Below are positions 17,511 to 26,939 of a stretch of DNA of 64,000 nucleotides, in pieces; the first letter of the stretch is position 1; each line of letters opens with the position of its first letter. Source of the DNA: Erysipelothrix tonsillarum DSM 14972 (GTDB taxonomy: Bacteria > Bacillota_I > Bacilli_A > Erysipelotrichales > Erysipelotrichaceae). Under the pieces are notes generated by a model. It made no database searches and was not told the DNA's origin. It saw only the letters and a list, made by a program, of their open reading frames with translations. The position numbers and the translations under genes were made by a program. The stretch lies in the NCBI RefSeq assembly GCF_000373785.1, contig NZ_KB892378.1:326406-390405 (forward strand), read 5' to 3'.

Positions 17511-17545
17511 AAAAAAAAGGGAATCACTTTAATGTGATTCCTTTC
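17510..17545. terminator. Bidirectional terminator
   Basis: GGAATCAC / GTGATTCC (17519-17542) with an A run on the left and a T-rich tract on the right. It ends both the CMD gene and the convergent LPSTG protein gene, whose last codons lie inside it. Confidence 0.85.
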
Positions 17546-20500
17546 TTTTGTTTGTAATGATAACAAGCAGTAATCCGCCTAAAAGCGTAATCATACTTCC
17601 GATTATCCATAGTGGCTCTGTTGCAATTCCAGTAGACGGTAAACTTCCCGTATTAACTAAATTACTCGAACCGTTTTGCGGATTCTTATCCATTTGTTGT
17701 GGTTTATCCGTATGACCCGTATTTTCCGGGTTCTCTGTATTCCCCGGTTTTTCAGGATTACTTGGTGTTTCAGGATTATTCGTTTGAACAAAATTCACCC
17801 ATTTCCCAAGATCATGGTGTGGATCATCAATCGAGACTTCAATACGATGGGAAATATTTGATTTTTGATATCCCTCAGGAGCTTGGATTTCTTCAACTCG
17901 ATATATTCCTTCAGTAAGGTTTTCAAATTCAATGAGTCCATCACTATCTGAAGTGAGCTTTTGAAGCGGTTGATCTACCGCCGGATTCGCATTTCCATCC
18001 CATAGTCCGAAGACCGCACCTTGTAAGGCATGATCCGTTTCATCAACTTTATGAATCTGGATGCTCCCATCCGTCATGTGCATATCACGTTTATTGATCA
18101 CATTACCTAAATCAACATTCAGATTCTGTGGCGTAATAATGGCTTGATATGTGTCATTTCCAAGAATATATCCTTGGGGTGCCGTAATTTCTTTAATCGT
18201 GTACGTTCCTTGATCGATATTGATAAACTCTACAAGACCATCCGCTTGACTTGAAGCCGTCGCGATTGGTGCCTGATTTTGTGCGTGCTGTTCCCATATT
18301 CCAAAGACCGCACCTTGAAGACCTTGACCTTGTTCATCAACTTTAGTTAAGGTAATTCTACCATTGTAAACAATTACAGTTTCATCATTTTTAATATCTT
18401 CATGAACGACTTCGAGTTCTGTTCCATCGACTTTAATTGGATATACAGTTGAATCTAAATCATATCCTGTAGGTGCTGCAATTTCTTTTAACTGGTAATC
18501 ACCTTGAATTAAGTTGTTGAAGAAAACAAAGCCATTAACACCACTTGTCGTTTGCATCATCGGTGCGACAACATCGGTATCTTCGCCATCATGCCATAGA
18601 CCAAATAGTGCACCAGCAAGAGGATTGTTGTTTGCATCCGTTTTCTTAAATTCGATACTTCCAACAGAACGTATTAAGCCAAGATCAATATTATCAATCG
18701 ACCCACCACTGTTGAGGACAAACACTTCAGATTTGAAGTCTTCATCAAATTTAGAATCGCGATTGGTATTTGTCCCTTGATGGGATGGTGAAGGTTTATA
18801 ATGCTTATCCGCATAGTCTGCATCAACGCGATAACTACCCGGTTTTACATTTCTAAATTCATATTTACCGTTTGCATCCGTCTTTGTTTTCATTACGACG
18901 GTTTCACTTTGATCATCATAAACGCTCACTAAGGTTAGCGAAACGTCTTTGATCCCTTTTTCATTTGAATCTTGAATTCCGTTTTCATTGCCATCTTCCC
19001 ATACATAATCACCGATGTGCCCAAATTTAACAAACCCGGCATCAATGTGTTTTGGTTCCGCTTCTTTTTTCAGATTAACATAAGCTTCTGACATCGCTTT
19101 ATTTCCGATTGAGAACGCAAAATCATTATCAATGGTCTTATCATTACCAATATGGAATTCCGTCGGATGATGAGCAATTGGAGTATCAATCTCTACACGG
19201 TATGGTTTTTGGTATAAGCTTCTAAATTTGTATGACCCTTGATTATCGGTATCAAAGGTATTAACAAGAGAGTCATTCCAGTCATAAAGTCGAACTTCAC
19301 GATTTTTTAATAACGGTTCATTTGTATCATAGATACCATTACCATTTTCGTCAATAAATAGTTTTCCTTCAAGTTCACGATCAGCTACTTCTGAACTTAA
19401 GTAAATACCTGCTTTTAACGGTTCACCAGGCAAGAGATACTTGGTACCATTTTCTTCGAATTCCCCACCTGCGGAAATCGCCATCCAAGCTACCTTTACA
19501 TCATCTGATTGAGTGGGAAGTTCAACTTTTATGTCATAGGCTACATCTTCTGCAGCATCCAACCCATCCTTTTTCACAATTTTTAACGCTACGGTATCAT
19601 CCGGTAACGGGGAAACGGTATCCCATAGCACCCAAGTTGAACTTACTTGATTAAAATCAACAAGTTCTTCACGATTAGCTTGTGGAGTCGCATCAACTGA
19701 ATAATAAACCTCCTCTTGAGTTGACAAAGTTCCTGTATTCTTGTTTATAACTCCTACAACTTTAGGAAATAAATCCGATTTCTTATTGCTTTCATTGGTT
19801 ACCATACTGTCATTTGCAATTGGTAACATCGCAATAACATGCATTTCATCAATTTTTGCTTGACCCTTATTTTTTATTTTGAGCATGTAAAATCCATCAG
19901 TTTGTCCTAGAACGGCATTTGCCGTTTGTGTATAAACACCACCATTGGTTGATGCTCGAACAATCTGGTCTAAACGAAGATCATTAACGAAATTTACAGT
20001 ACGCCATTTTGAAGCTTCGGCTACACGAATTCGCCCATAGACGGGTACATTTTCAAAATAGTTGTTATTTTTTTCGAATTTTTGAGACAGATCGTTTGAC
20101 CCCAAAAAGGTATTGATTTGAGCGGAAGTTCCATAACGTCCCATTCCCGTAATCCGAACACGTCCAAAATCATTTCCCCATCCCCAATTTGGCATATCTT
20201 GGTCATAGGTTACACGAATCACATGCTTGTCACTGTGCGGATCTTCCACAATTTCGATATCCGCATTTGGCATACCATTAACGGTTACATTTTTAATTTC
20301 AATATTTCCATCCACAATAAAATAAGCTACTGGTTGATTAAGTTTATCCGAACCAACATTATGAAAGCGAAGTTCAAAGTTAAACTCCTCACCATGAGGA
20401 AGTGTTCCAGGATAAAAAGGTGATTCCCATCCTGCAAATCCAATATTGGGTCCACTGTATTTATACGTTGTTTGACTCAATAGTTGACTATCCGAATTAT

Positions 20501-22049
20501 TTTGGATTACTTCATAGCCACCCTTTACTTCTTTTTCGCCTGAGACATAAACCGTATTCGTAATACCATCATCGAAAGAGGTTCCCGCGTTTGTTATGCC
20601 TGCAGTTGTTTGTGACTCCACAAAAACATCCACACTTCCCGATTCAGGAGGAATGATATTTGAGCCTTCATACGAGTAAACAAATTTAAAACGTGTGACA
20701 TAATCATCTGCATCTAGGTTTAAACTTGATAAAGCAATATTTCCTTGGTAAGCAGGAACACTTAAGACATTCCACGTCCCAGGATTTTTAAATGTATCAT
20801 AGAAAATCTCTGTCTTAATTTTTCCTGTTTTTAAAGGGTTCTTTCCTGCCTTTGCTTCCCATCGGATTGCTGAGAATCTTTGCCCTTCAAAAAAGTCGAC
20901 TTCATTTTCTTGTTGTGGATCATCGATTAAAGTTAGGTCTTTAAATCCTGAAATAGGTTGAACATGAACCTTATATTCAATGGTCTCTTGCGCTTGTCGA
21001 TAAATTGGATTCGTAGCCGATTTGTTCATACTCTTAGAAATGGGTTGCGACGTTCCTGCTCCTACCGTTTCTTCAAGTTCGTAATAATCCTGAACCGCTT
21101 CATCCAGTCCGTATCGATTTGCTTTGTAATCAATTTTAATTTTATGTTTCTTTTGACCTGTTTCGACAGGTTGATATGAATAAGTGAATTCTACTACTTT
21201 TTTATCATCCAAAACATCATGATTTCCCATTGCGATTTTCGCAACTTGCGTTCCATCAGCCAATGTTTCAACGGGATAATTTTGTCCCTCATACATTACG
21301 GATATAATATTTGCTTCGCTTGGAAAGGTAATCATAACTTCAACATCTTCACGGTTTAATCCACCAACACTGTTTTCAGGTAAAATATCAATGGTAGATG
21401 TGTGAACGAAGACAGGGTCTCCCTCTTCCGTCGTCGCACCGTCCAAAGCCTTAGGAGCTGCAATATTTTTCGGAGTTACTACTGTTTTATCCAGTACAAC
21501 ACCATTCATATTATCAGCAGTTAATTCAACATTGGGATTAAAAATATCGGCTGGAATTGTTGTTCCAGGTTCAAACTTAAATTCTGCATGAAGTCTTAAT
21601 AATGAACCGATTGCTCGCTCATCATTAAATGAAATTGTAACCTGGTCTCCCGGTTGCGGTTGTGCAGGTGCTACGGTATAAAGTCCATTTGATTGGGGAA
21701 AATCAACAATCTCTAAATAACTTGGAATTGTTAAATGAACAGCATAGTTTTTCACCCCTTCTTCCGCTTGAATACCGTTGCTTAAACTGTTTAATTGTAA
21801 ATCAACTGAAAAAAGATCATTCGTAAGCGGATTTAGATTCGATACGTTAATAACACCGACTAAATCCCCTAAAATAACATTCCCTCGAGTCATCTCTTTC
21901 TTTTCTTCATGATTCATTTTGTCCGATGTTATTTCTGTAGTTGCATCATCGTTATGAGTTTGGTCATTGTTTGCACTGATAACCCCTGTCGATAACGAGA
22001 ACACAAGTAGAAATACCATTATTGTTTTAAATAAACGATTTGTTTTCAC
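17529..22049 (-). CDS. LPXTG-anchored surface protein with SdrD-B and SpaA/Cna-B-like domains
   Basis: 1506 residues. A signal peptide (residues about 1-26) precedes a large ectodomain of about 900 residues rich in beta-strand and DUF11-like segments. Two SdrD B-type domains follow: FIDENGNGIYDTNEP near 940 and DYVWEDGNENGIQDSNEKG near 1010. Three prealbumin-like SpaA domains come next, each opening like GSIEFKKTDANNNPLAGALF, between about 1130 and 1400. A Pro/Asn/Glu-rich spacer leads to LPSTG at about 1470, a membrane helix and the tail NKRKESH. It should be linked to peptidoglycan by a class A sortase and probably serves in adhesion. It is monocistronic. Confidence 0.93.
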   Translation of the reverse strand: MKTNRLFKTIMVFLLVFSLSTGVISANNDQTHNDDATTEITSDKMNHEEKKEMTRGNVILGDLVGVINVSNLNPLTNDLFSVDLQLNSLSNGIQAEEGVKNYAVHLTIPSYLEIVDFPQSNGLYTVAPAQPQPGDQVTISFNDERAIGSLLRLHAEFKFEPGTTIPADIFNPNVELTADNMNGVVLDKTVVTPKNIAAPKALDGATTEEGDPVFVHTSTIDILPENSVGGLNREDVEVMITFPSEANIISVMYEGQNYPVETLADGTQVAKIAMGNHDVLDDKKVVEFTYSYQPVETGQKKHKIKIDYKANRYGLDEAVQDYYELEETVGAGTSQPISKSMNKSATNPIYRQAQETIEYKVHVQPISGFKDLTLIDDPQQENEVDFFEGQRFSAIRWEAKAGKNPLKTGKIKTEIFYDTFKNPGTWNVLSVPAYQGNIALSSLNLDADDYVTRFKFVYSYEGSNIIPPESGSVDVFVESQTTAGITNAGTSFDDGITNTVYVSGEKEVKGGYEVIQNNSDSQLLSQTTYKYSGPNIGFAGWESPFYPGTLPHGEEFNFELRFHNVGSDKLNQPVAYFIVDGNIEIKNVTVNGMPNADIEIVEDPHSDKHVIRVTYDQDMPNWGWGNDFGRVRITGMGRYGTSAQINTFLGSNDLSQKFEKNNNYFENVPVYGRIRVAEASKWRTVNFVNDLRLDQIVRASTNGGVYTQTANAVLGQTDGFYMLKIKNKGQAKIDEMHVIAMLPIANDSMVTNESNKKSDLFPKVVGVINKNTGTLSTQEEVYYSVDATPQANREELVDFNQVSSTWVLWDTVSPLPDDTVALKIVKKDGLDAAEDVAYDIKVELPTQSDDVKVAWMAISAGGEFEENGTKYLLPGEPLKAGIYLSSEVADRELEGKLFIDENGNGIYDTNEPLLKNREVRLYDWNDSLVNTFDTDNQGSYKFRSLYQKPYRVEIDTPIAHHPTEFHIGNDKTIDNDFAFSIGNKAMSEAYVNLKKEAEPKHIDAGFVKFGHIGDYVWEDGNENGIQDSNEKGIKDVSLTLVSVYDDQSETVVMKTKTDANGKYEFRNVKPGSYRVDADYADKHYKPSPSHQGTNTNRDSKFDEDFKSEVFVLNSGGSIDNIDLGLIRSVGSIEFKKTDANNNPLAGALFGLWHDGEDTDVVAPMMQTTSGVNGFVFFNNLIQGDYQLKEIAAPTGYDLDSTVYPIKVDGTELEVVHEDIKNDETVIVYNGRITLTKVDEQGQGLQGAVFGIWEQHAQNQAPIATASSQADGLVEFINIDQGTYTIKEITAPQGYILGNDTYQAIITPQNLNVDLGNVINKRDMHMTDGSIQIHKVDETDHALQGAVFGLWDGNANPAVDQPLQKLTSDSDGLIEFENLTEGIYRVEEIQAPEGYQKSNISHRIEVSIDDPHHDLGKWVNFVQTNNPETPSNPEKPGNTENPENTGHTDKPQQMDKNPQNGSSNLVNTGSLPSTGIATEPLWIIGSMITLLGGLLLVIITNKRKESH

Positions 22050-22167
22050 TGTATACCTCCTAATACCTTACATACCTCTAGCATAGAAATAGAATTTGTT
22101 GCTAAAGTGATAATGTAATTAAATGGTTATAAGATGTTATCGAATCTTTCAATCATCATAAACATAT

Positions 22168-22203
22168 AAAAAAACCATCATCAGTAGAGAGTGATGATGG
22201 TTT
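22168..22203 (-). terminator. Terminator of adhE
   Basis: Minus-strand stem AAACCATCATCA / TGATGATGGTTT followed by seven T, just beyond the adhE stop codon. Confidence 0.9.
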
Positions 22204-22213
22204 CGATATTTTA

Positions 22214-24853
22214 TTATTTTTTTGCTTTAGTAGGAATTTTTCCTGCTGGGTAGTAAGCATGTTCTAAGATTGATTTCATATCTTTAACTAGTGGAAGACG
22301 TGGGTTACATGGTGAACATTGGTCTTCGTATGCAAGATAAGCGATGTTTTCTGTTTCAGCCATAAATGCTTTTTCATTAACACCTTGTTCTTGGAAACTC
22401 ATTTTAATACCACAACGTACTGCTAAGTCGTGACATGCTTGAGCGTAGCTTTCTACACCTTCTTCAGTTGTGCTTGCTGGTAATCCGAGGATACGAGCTA
22501 ATTCAGCATAACGTTCGTGTGCACGGTATACATTGTATTTTGGCCACATTGAAGGTTTTTCTGGATGTGTACCGTTATAGCGTACAACATATGGAAGTAA
22601 GATTGCATTGATACGTCCATGAGGCATTTCGTGGAATTTACCACCAATTTTATGAGCTAATGAGTGGCTCATACCTAGGAACGCATTAGCAAATGCCATC
22701 CCTGCAAGTGTTGATGCATTATGCATTTTTTCACGTGCATCCAAATCATTTTTACCATTGTATACAGCACGTTCAAGGTTTTCAAATACCATCTTAATGG
22801 ATTGAATTGCAAGACCATCTGTATAGTCATTCGCGAAGTTAGAAACAAATGCTTCTGTTGCATGAGTAAGAACATCAAGACCTGTATCTGCTGTTACGGA
22901 AGCTGGTAAATTTGTCGTAAAGATTGGATCAACAATTGCTACAGTAGGAACAAGTGAATAGTCAGCTAGTGGGTATTTTTTATTTGCGTCAGTATCTGTA
23001 ATAACCGCAAAAGGTGTTACCTCACTACCTGTACCGGAAGTTGTTGGAATACATACGAGTTGTGCTTTTTCGCCTAAATCTGGGTAACGGAATGCACGTT
23101 TACGGATATCGACGAATTTTTGTTTTAAATCGTTAAAGTCTACATCTGGATGTTCGTAGAAGATCCACATTCCTTTAGCTGCATCCATTGGTGAACCACC
23201 ACCTAAAGCGATAATTGTATCAGGTTGGAATGCTTTCATCATTTCATAACCACGTTTTACAGTATTTAATGATGGATCCGGTTCAACATCACAGAATAAT
23301 TGAATTTGTACTTTATTACGACGTTTGTTGAGTTGTTCAACAATCAAGTTATAGTAACCAAGATCAACCATAGCACGGTCTGTAACAACGAATACACGTT
23401 CTACATCACGCATTGATTTTAAGTATTGAATTGAGTTTCTTTCGAAATAAATCTTTGATGGCACTTTGAACCATTGCATATTGTTATTACGTCTCCCAAT
23501 CTTCTTAATATTCAATAGGTGAATTGCACTTACGTTATCGCCTACTGAGTTATGTCCATATGAACCACAACCAAGAGTTAATGAAGGAATAAAGTCATTA
23601 TAGATGTTTCCGATTCCTCCGAAGGTTGATGGTGAATTCCAAATGATACGGATTGCAGGAACTGTTTCCCCGAATTTTTCTGAAAGTTCTTTTGATTTTG
23701 TATGGATTGCTGCAGAGTGACCCATTCCATCAAATTCAACCATTTGACGTGCTAAACTAATTCCTTCGTCGCTGTCTTTTGATTTAAGAACTGCAAGAAC
23801 AGGTGATAATTTTTCACGTGTTAAAACTTCGTTTGGTCCAACTTCTTTACATTCTGCTGCAAGAATGATTGTATTTGAAGGTACTTTAATACCTGATTGT
23901 TCGGCAATCCACGTTGCGTCTTTACCAACAACATTTGGATTGAGTTTTGCTTCAAGAACATTTGCATCTCCACTTGAAACACCAAACATAAATTTCTCAA
24001 CTTTTTTCTTATCGGCAGCTGAGAGGAAGTGCATACCATATTTTTTGAATTTTTCGACTGCGTCATCATAAACATCTGTATCAATAATAACCGCTTGTTC
24101 TGATGCACAGATCATACCGTTATCGAAAGATTTTGATAACACAATATCATTCACAGCTTGTGCAACGTCAGCAGATTTTTCAATATAAGCTGGAACGTTT
24201 CCGGCTCCAACACCAAGTGCTGGTTTACCACAAGAATAAGCAGCACGAACCATTGCATTACCACCTGTTGCAAGAATTGTTGCAACACCATCATGGTTCA
24301 TTAATTCATCTGTTTTTTCTTTTGATCCACGTTCAATCCATTGAACACAGTGTTCAGGAGCACCTGCAGCAACTGCAGCATCATATACTACTTTTGCAGC
24401 AGCAATACTACATTTTTGAGCTGATGGGTGGAATGAGAAAATAATAGGATTACGTGTTTTTAATGAAATGAGTGATTTAAAAATAGCTGTTGAAGTTGGG
24501 TTTGTAACAGGTGTAATCCCACAAATTACGCCCACTGGATCAGCAATTTCAGTGATTCCTGTAACTTCATCATCACTGATAACACCTACTGTTTTAAGGT
24601 GACGCATATGATTAATTACATGCTCGCAAGTAAATAAGTTCTTAGTTGCTTTATCTTCAAAACAGCCGCGTCCTGTTTCTTCAATTGCAAGTTGTGCTAA
24701 AACACCGTGTTGATCGAGTGCAGCAACACTCGCCTTCGCAACAATATAATCTACTTGTTCTTGGTTTAATTCCATAAAGCCTTTCAACGCTTTTTGGGCA
24801 TTGGCAACAAGTTCATTTACTTCGTTATCTAATTCTACTTTTTTAGTTGTCAT
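22214..24853 (-). CDS. adhE: Bifunctional acetaldehyde-CoA / alcohol dehydrogenase
   Basis: 879 residues, the normal length for AdhE. The N-terminal half is a CoA-acylating aldehyde dehydrogenase; the catalytic Cys lies in SFDNGMICASEQAVI near residue 250. The C-terminal half is an iron-dependent alcohol dehydrogenase with ALGGGSPMDAAKGMWIFYEH, TTSGTGSEVTPFAVI and the metal ligands in GMSHSLAHKIGGKFHEMPHG. It reduces acetyl-CoA to ethanol, regenerating two NAD+ during fermentation; homologues form spirosomes. ATG follows GGGAGGTC. It is monocistronic. Confidence 0.97.
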   Translation of the reverse strand: MTTKKVELDNEVNELVANAQKALKGFMELNQEQVDYIVAKASVAALDQHGVLAQLAIEETGRGCFEDKATKNLFTCEHVINHMRHLKTVGVISDDEVTGITEIADPVGVICGITPVTNPTSTAIFKSLISLKTRNPIIFSFHPSAQKCSIAAAKVVYDAAVAAGAPEHCVQWIERGSKEKTDELMNHDGVATILATGGNAMVRAAYSCGKPALGVGAGNVPAYIEKSADVAQAVNDIVLSKSFDNGMICASEQAVIIDTDVYDDAVEKFKKYGMHFLSAADKKKVEKFMFGVSSGDANVLEAKLNPNVVGKDATWIAEQSGIKVPSNTIILAAECKEVGPNEVLTREKLSPVLAVLKSKDSDEGISLARQMVEFDGMGHSAAIHTKSKELSEKFGETVPAIRIIWNSPSTFGGIGNIYNDFIPSLTLGCGSYGHNSVGDNVSAIHLLNIKKIGRRNNNMQWFKVPSKIYFERNSIQYLKSMRDVERVFVVTDRAMVDLGYYNLIVEQLNKRRNKVQIQLFCDVEPDPSLNTVKRGYEMMKAFQPDTIIALGGGSPMDAAKGMWIFYEHPDVDFNDLKQKFVDIRKRAFRYPDLGEKAQLVCIPTTSGTGSEVTPFAVITDTDANKKYPLADYSLVPTVAIVDPIFTTNLPASVTADTGLDVLTHATEAFVSNFANDYTDGLAIQSIKMVFENLERAVYNGKNDLDAREKMHNASTLAGMAFANAFLGMSHSLAHKIGGKFHEMPHGRINAILLPYVVRYNGTHPEKPSMWPKYNVYRAHERYAELARILGLPASTTEEGVESYAQACHDLAVRCGIKMSFQEQGVNEKAFMAETENIAYLAYEDQCSPCNPRLPLVKDMKSILEHAYYPAGKIPTKAKK

Positions 24854-24890
24854 GGTATGTGACCTCCCTTGTTATTTCTTTCACATACAT

Positions 24891-24919
24891 ATTGTATGTT
24901 GGTTTCGAATCATACTCAA
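24891..24919 (-). promoter_or_regulatory. Probable adhE promoter
   Basis: On the minus strand TTGAGT (24914-24919), a 17-bp spacer and TACAAT (24891-24896) fit a sigma-A promoter. The -10 lies in the palindrome CATACAATATGTATG, which could also be a regulator site. Confidence 0.6.
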
Positions 24920-24934
24920 ACAATTAGAACAGAA

Positions 24935-25011
24935 AAAGACAAAAATAAAACTAAATTCGTGAAGTTGTGCTTTGTTAAGCGTTTTCATTGTGAAAACTAT
25001 CACGAATTTAG
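24935..25011 (-). terminator. Long-stem terminator of epimerase/zinc-ribbon operon
   Basis: A perfect 12-bp inverted repeat, CTAAATTCGTGA (24951-24962) and TCACGAATTTAG (25000-25011), brackets 37 bases and is followed on the minus strand by a T-rich tract. It lies seven bp past the zinc-ribbon gene and probably terminates it. Confidence 0.6.
24974..25005 (-). promoter_or_regulatory. Rex-like and cre-like sites upstream of adhE
   Basis: TTGTGA-N6-TCACGA (24988-25005) is one mismatch from the Rex operator TTGTGA-N6-TCACAA, and TGAAAACGCTT (read on minus, 24978-24988) resembles the left part of a CcpA site. Both lie about 55-85 bp upstream of the proposed -35. Part of this match is explained by the terminator stem, so the assignment is weak. 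Confidence 0.35.
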
Positions 25012-25017
25012 TAAGTT

Positions 25018-25401
25018 TTATGATTTTGCGTCAAATTTGGTTTTGCACTTAGGGCAAGTTATTTCGATCTTTCCCTTGCGACGTGGCACGCGAAGCCGTG
25101 TTTCACATGTCTTGCATGTGAAATACTTATACTTTGGCCATTCCTTAAGACGCTTGAATTTTGACCCTATTTTACTCAAAAAGGTCAAATAATTTTGATT
25201 TTCTTGATAGCGTTTTGGGATGTTACGAGAAAAGGTTCGGTAATACACATAGATGAGTAAGGCAAACCACACCAATTGAATCCACCCTTGTCGTGTTAAA
25301 ATTCCAACAACTGCAATCACAACTCCCAAATAGAGCAAATGTTGGTTAAGCTTGTCTGTGCCATATCGGCCTTGCATAAATCTTATAAATTTTTGTTTCA
25401 T
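25018..25401 (-). CDS. Small membrane protein with C-terminal zinc ribbon
   Basis: 127 residues. A hydrophobic hairpin (residues about 22-58) suggests two membrane helices, followed by a basic linker and a four-Cys zinc-ribbon-like motif, FTCKTC then ITCPKCKTKFDAKS at the C-terminus. The tail should lie in the cytoplasm. Similar proteins are scattered in Firmicutes without a known function. Its ATG overlaps the epimerase stop codon (ATGA), so the two genes are translationally coupled. Confidence 0.8.
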   Translation of the reverse strand: MKQKFIRFMQGRYGTDKLNQHLLYLGVVIAVVGILTRQGWIQLVWFALLIYVYYRTFSRNIPKRYQENQNYLTFLSKIGSKFKRLKEWPKYKYFTCKTCETRLRVPRRKGKIEITCPKCKTKFDAKS

Positions 25402-26246
25402 TCGAATGTCACCGTATATTGATGCATAATATCATCACCTTCATTCAGACTCTTAACACTGAGTTTCTTACGAATATCATCATAACCGCCAAATTCATCC
25501 GCAATACCAATCCAAGGTTCAATACATACAAATGGAGCCATTTCACCGTTTTTATGGGGCATCCACAATGCGAGATAATCAAATCCATCATACTCAACAC
25601 ATACCGATTCATTTGTTTTTTTATTCATGAGTTTAACAGCACTGGTATGATCGTAAATCAACGTCGTATCTTTAAAGTTTTCTTCTGTAACAGCAATGGT
25701 CTTTAAATCAACAGATTGTTTCCCATCAATAAAACCTTCTTTAAGTCCATATTGATGAACGTTACCATTATGGGTAAATACAAATTCATAATCCCCTTCT
25801 TTATCCAATAAAAATGCAGGATGAGCACCAATTGAATAATACATTTTTTTTGTATCTTTATTGAAGATATGCCAGGTTACTGTAATACGATTTCCGTCTA
25901 ATTTATAGGCAATTTGAACTTTATGTTTAAAAGGATAAACATCTAACATTGCATCATCACTATGGTATTCAAACACGAATTCATGCTCAGTATGACGCAC
26001 AACTTCGAATATTTGGTCCCGTAAAAATCCATGTTGTGATAAATGATATGGTTTACCATCTACATAATAGGTTCCTTCGTAAACCTTTCCTACAATAGGA
26101 AAGAGTACCGGCGAAACGCGTCCCCAGAAATAGGGATCCCCACTCCACATTAATTCTTTCTCGGTTTTTTTGTTATATACACGACGAATTTCTGCTCCTT
26201 TTTCATTAAATTCTAAAAGCAGCCACTCGTTTTCTAATTTCATCAT
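25398..26246 (-). CDS. Aldose 1-epimerase family protein (LacX-like)
   Basis: 282 residues with the galactose mutarotase-like beta-sandwich pattern: RVSPVLFPIVGKVYEGTYYV, LSQHGFLRDQIFEV (His of the active site), YYSIGAHPAFLL (second His) and CIEPWIGIADE (acid). Family enzymes interconvert sugar anomers; the sugar is unknown. It resembles the LacX branch more than classical GalM. ATG at 26246 or the adjacent one at 26243. First gene of a pair with the zinc-ribbon membrane protein. Confidence 0.85.
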   Translation of the reverse strand: MMKLENEWLLLEFNEKGAEIRRVYNKKTEKELMWSGDPYFWGRVSPVLFPIVGKVYEGTYYVDGKPYHLSQHGFLRDQIFEVVRHTEHEFVFEYHSDDAMLDVYPFKHKVQIAYKLDGNRITVTWHIFNKDTKKMYYSIGAHPAFLLDKEGDYEFVFTHNGNVHQYGLKEGFIDGKQSVDLKTIAVTEENFKDTTLIYDHTSAVKLMNKKTNESVCVEYDGFDYLALWMPHKNGEMAPFVCIEPWIGIADEFGGYDDIRKKLSVKSLNEGDDIMHQYTVTFE

Positions 26247-26341
26247 AATTCCACCTCTTTTTACCCTTAGATTATATCATGTCCTTTTTAAAACAACGGA
26301 CCATTCACTATTTTTACATGAAATAACATAATGCCTAATAT

Positions 26342-26368
26342 AAAAAAAACAGTTCATATGAACTGTTT
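26342..26368 (-). terminator. Terminator of OsmC-family gene
   Basis: Perfect palindrome AAACAGTTCAT / ATGAACTGTTT followed by T residues on the minus strand, overlapping the stop codon. Confidence 0.85.
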
Positions 26369-26774
26369 AATACGCTTCCGCAAAAACTGCAACGTGCTCA
26401 TTACCATGAATCAATTTAGACACAGGACAGCGTTCATGCGCTTGGCGCACAAGTCGCTCACTTTCCTCAAGAGTCAATCCTTCGATTGCTAGATAAGCGC
26501 AAGCACTAAAATAAAAACCACTTCCATTGGCTTCTTTATGCAACTCAACGTCTACACGAACTCGGGATTTATGATCTAATTTTCGCGCTTTAAGCAACGC
26601 TTGACTTGTTGCATTTAAACATGTGGCCCATGACATGGCGAGAAGTTGTTCAGGATTTGAACCCTCCGCCTCATCCAATGGTGGTGTCATGCTGAGCGCT
26701 AAACCATCAACGATACGTGTTTGGTTGGGAACAATCGTTTCATTAATTGCGGTTGTTTTATAAATTGCTGTCAT
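26367..26774 (-). CDS. OsmC/Ohr family peroxide reductase
   Basis: 135 residues. The two redox Cys of the Ohr/OsmC fold are present: SWATCLNATSQALL near residue 57 and AHERCPVSKLIHGN near 116. Characterised Ohr proteins reduce organic hydroperoxides with dihydrolipoyl-type thiols. The start at 26774 (MTAIYKTT) is chosen because AGGAGG lies nine bases upstream; an ATG at 26783 would abut the Shine-Dalgarno. Monocistronic; divergent from metNIQ. Confidence 0.88.
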   Translation of the reverse strand: MTAIYKTTAINETIVPNQTRIVDGLALSMTPPLDEAEGSNPEQLLAMSWATCLNATSQALLKARKLDHKSRVRVDVELHKEANGSGFYFSACAYLAIEGLTLEESERLVRQAHERCPVSKLIHGNEHVAVFAEAY

Positions 26775-26939
26775 TATAATCATCCTCCTATAGGTATATT
26801 ATACATCACTTGGGTATCTAAGCCTTTTCCCATGCTCTTTTTGTTATTTTAATCACGTAGTATTTTTGAGTATATGGAATGAAAATTCATGCTTAAAACC
26901 CTATAATGATTGTGGGTTAACGAGTTGGGAGGTTATTTT

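Noticed and set aside
26784-26939. SAM riboswitch before metNIQ
   Set aside because: Only about 150 bp without the S-box core helices or a leader terminator.
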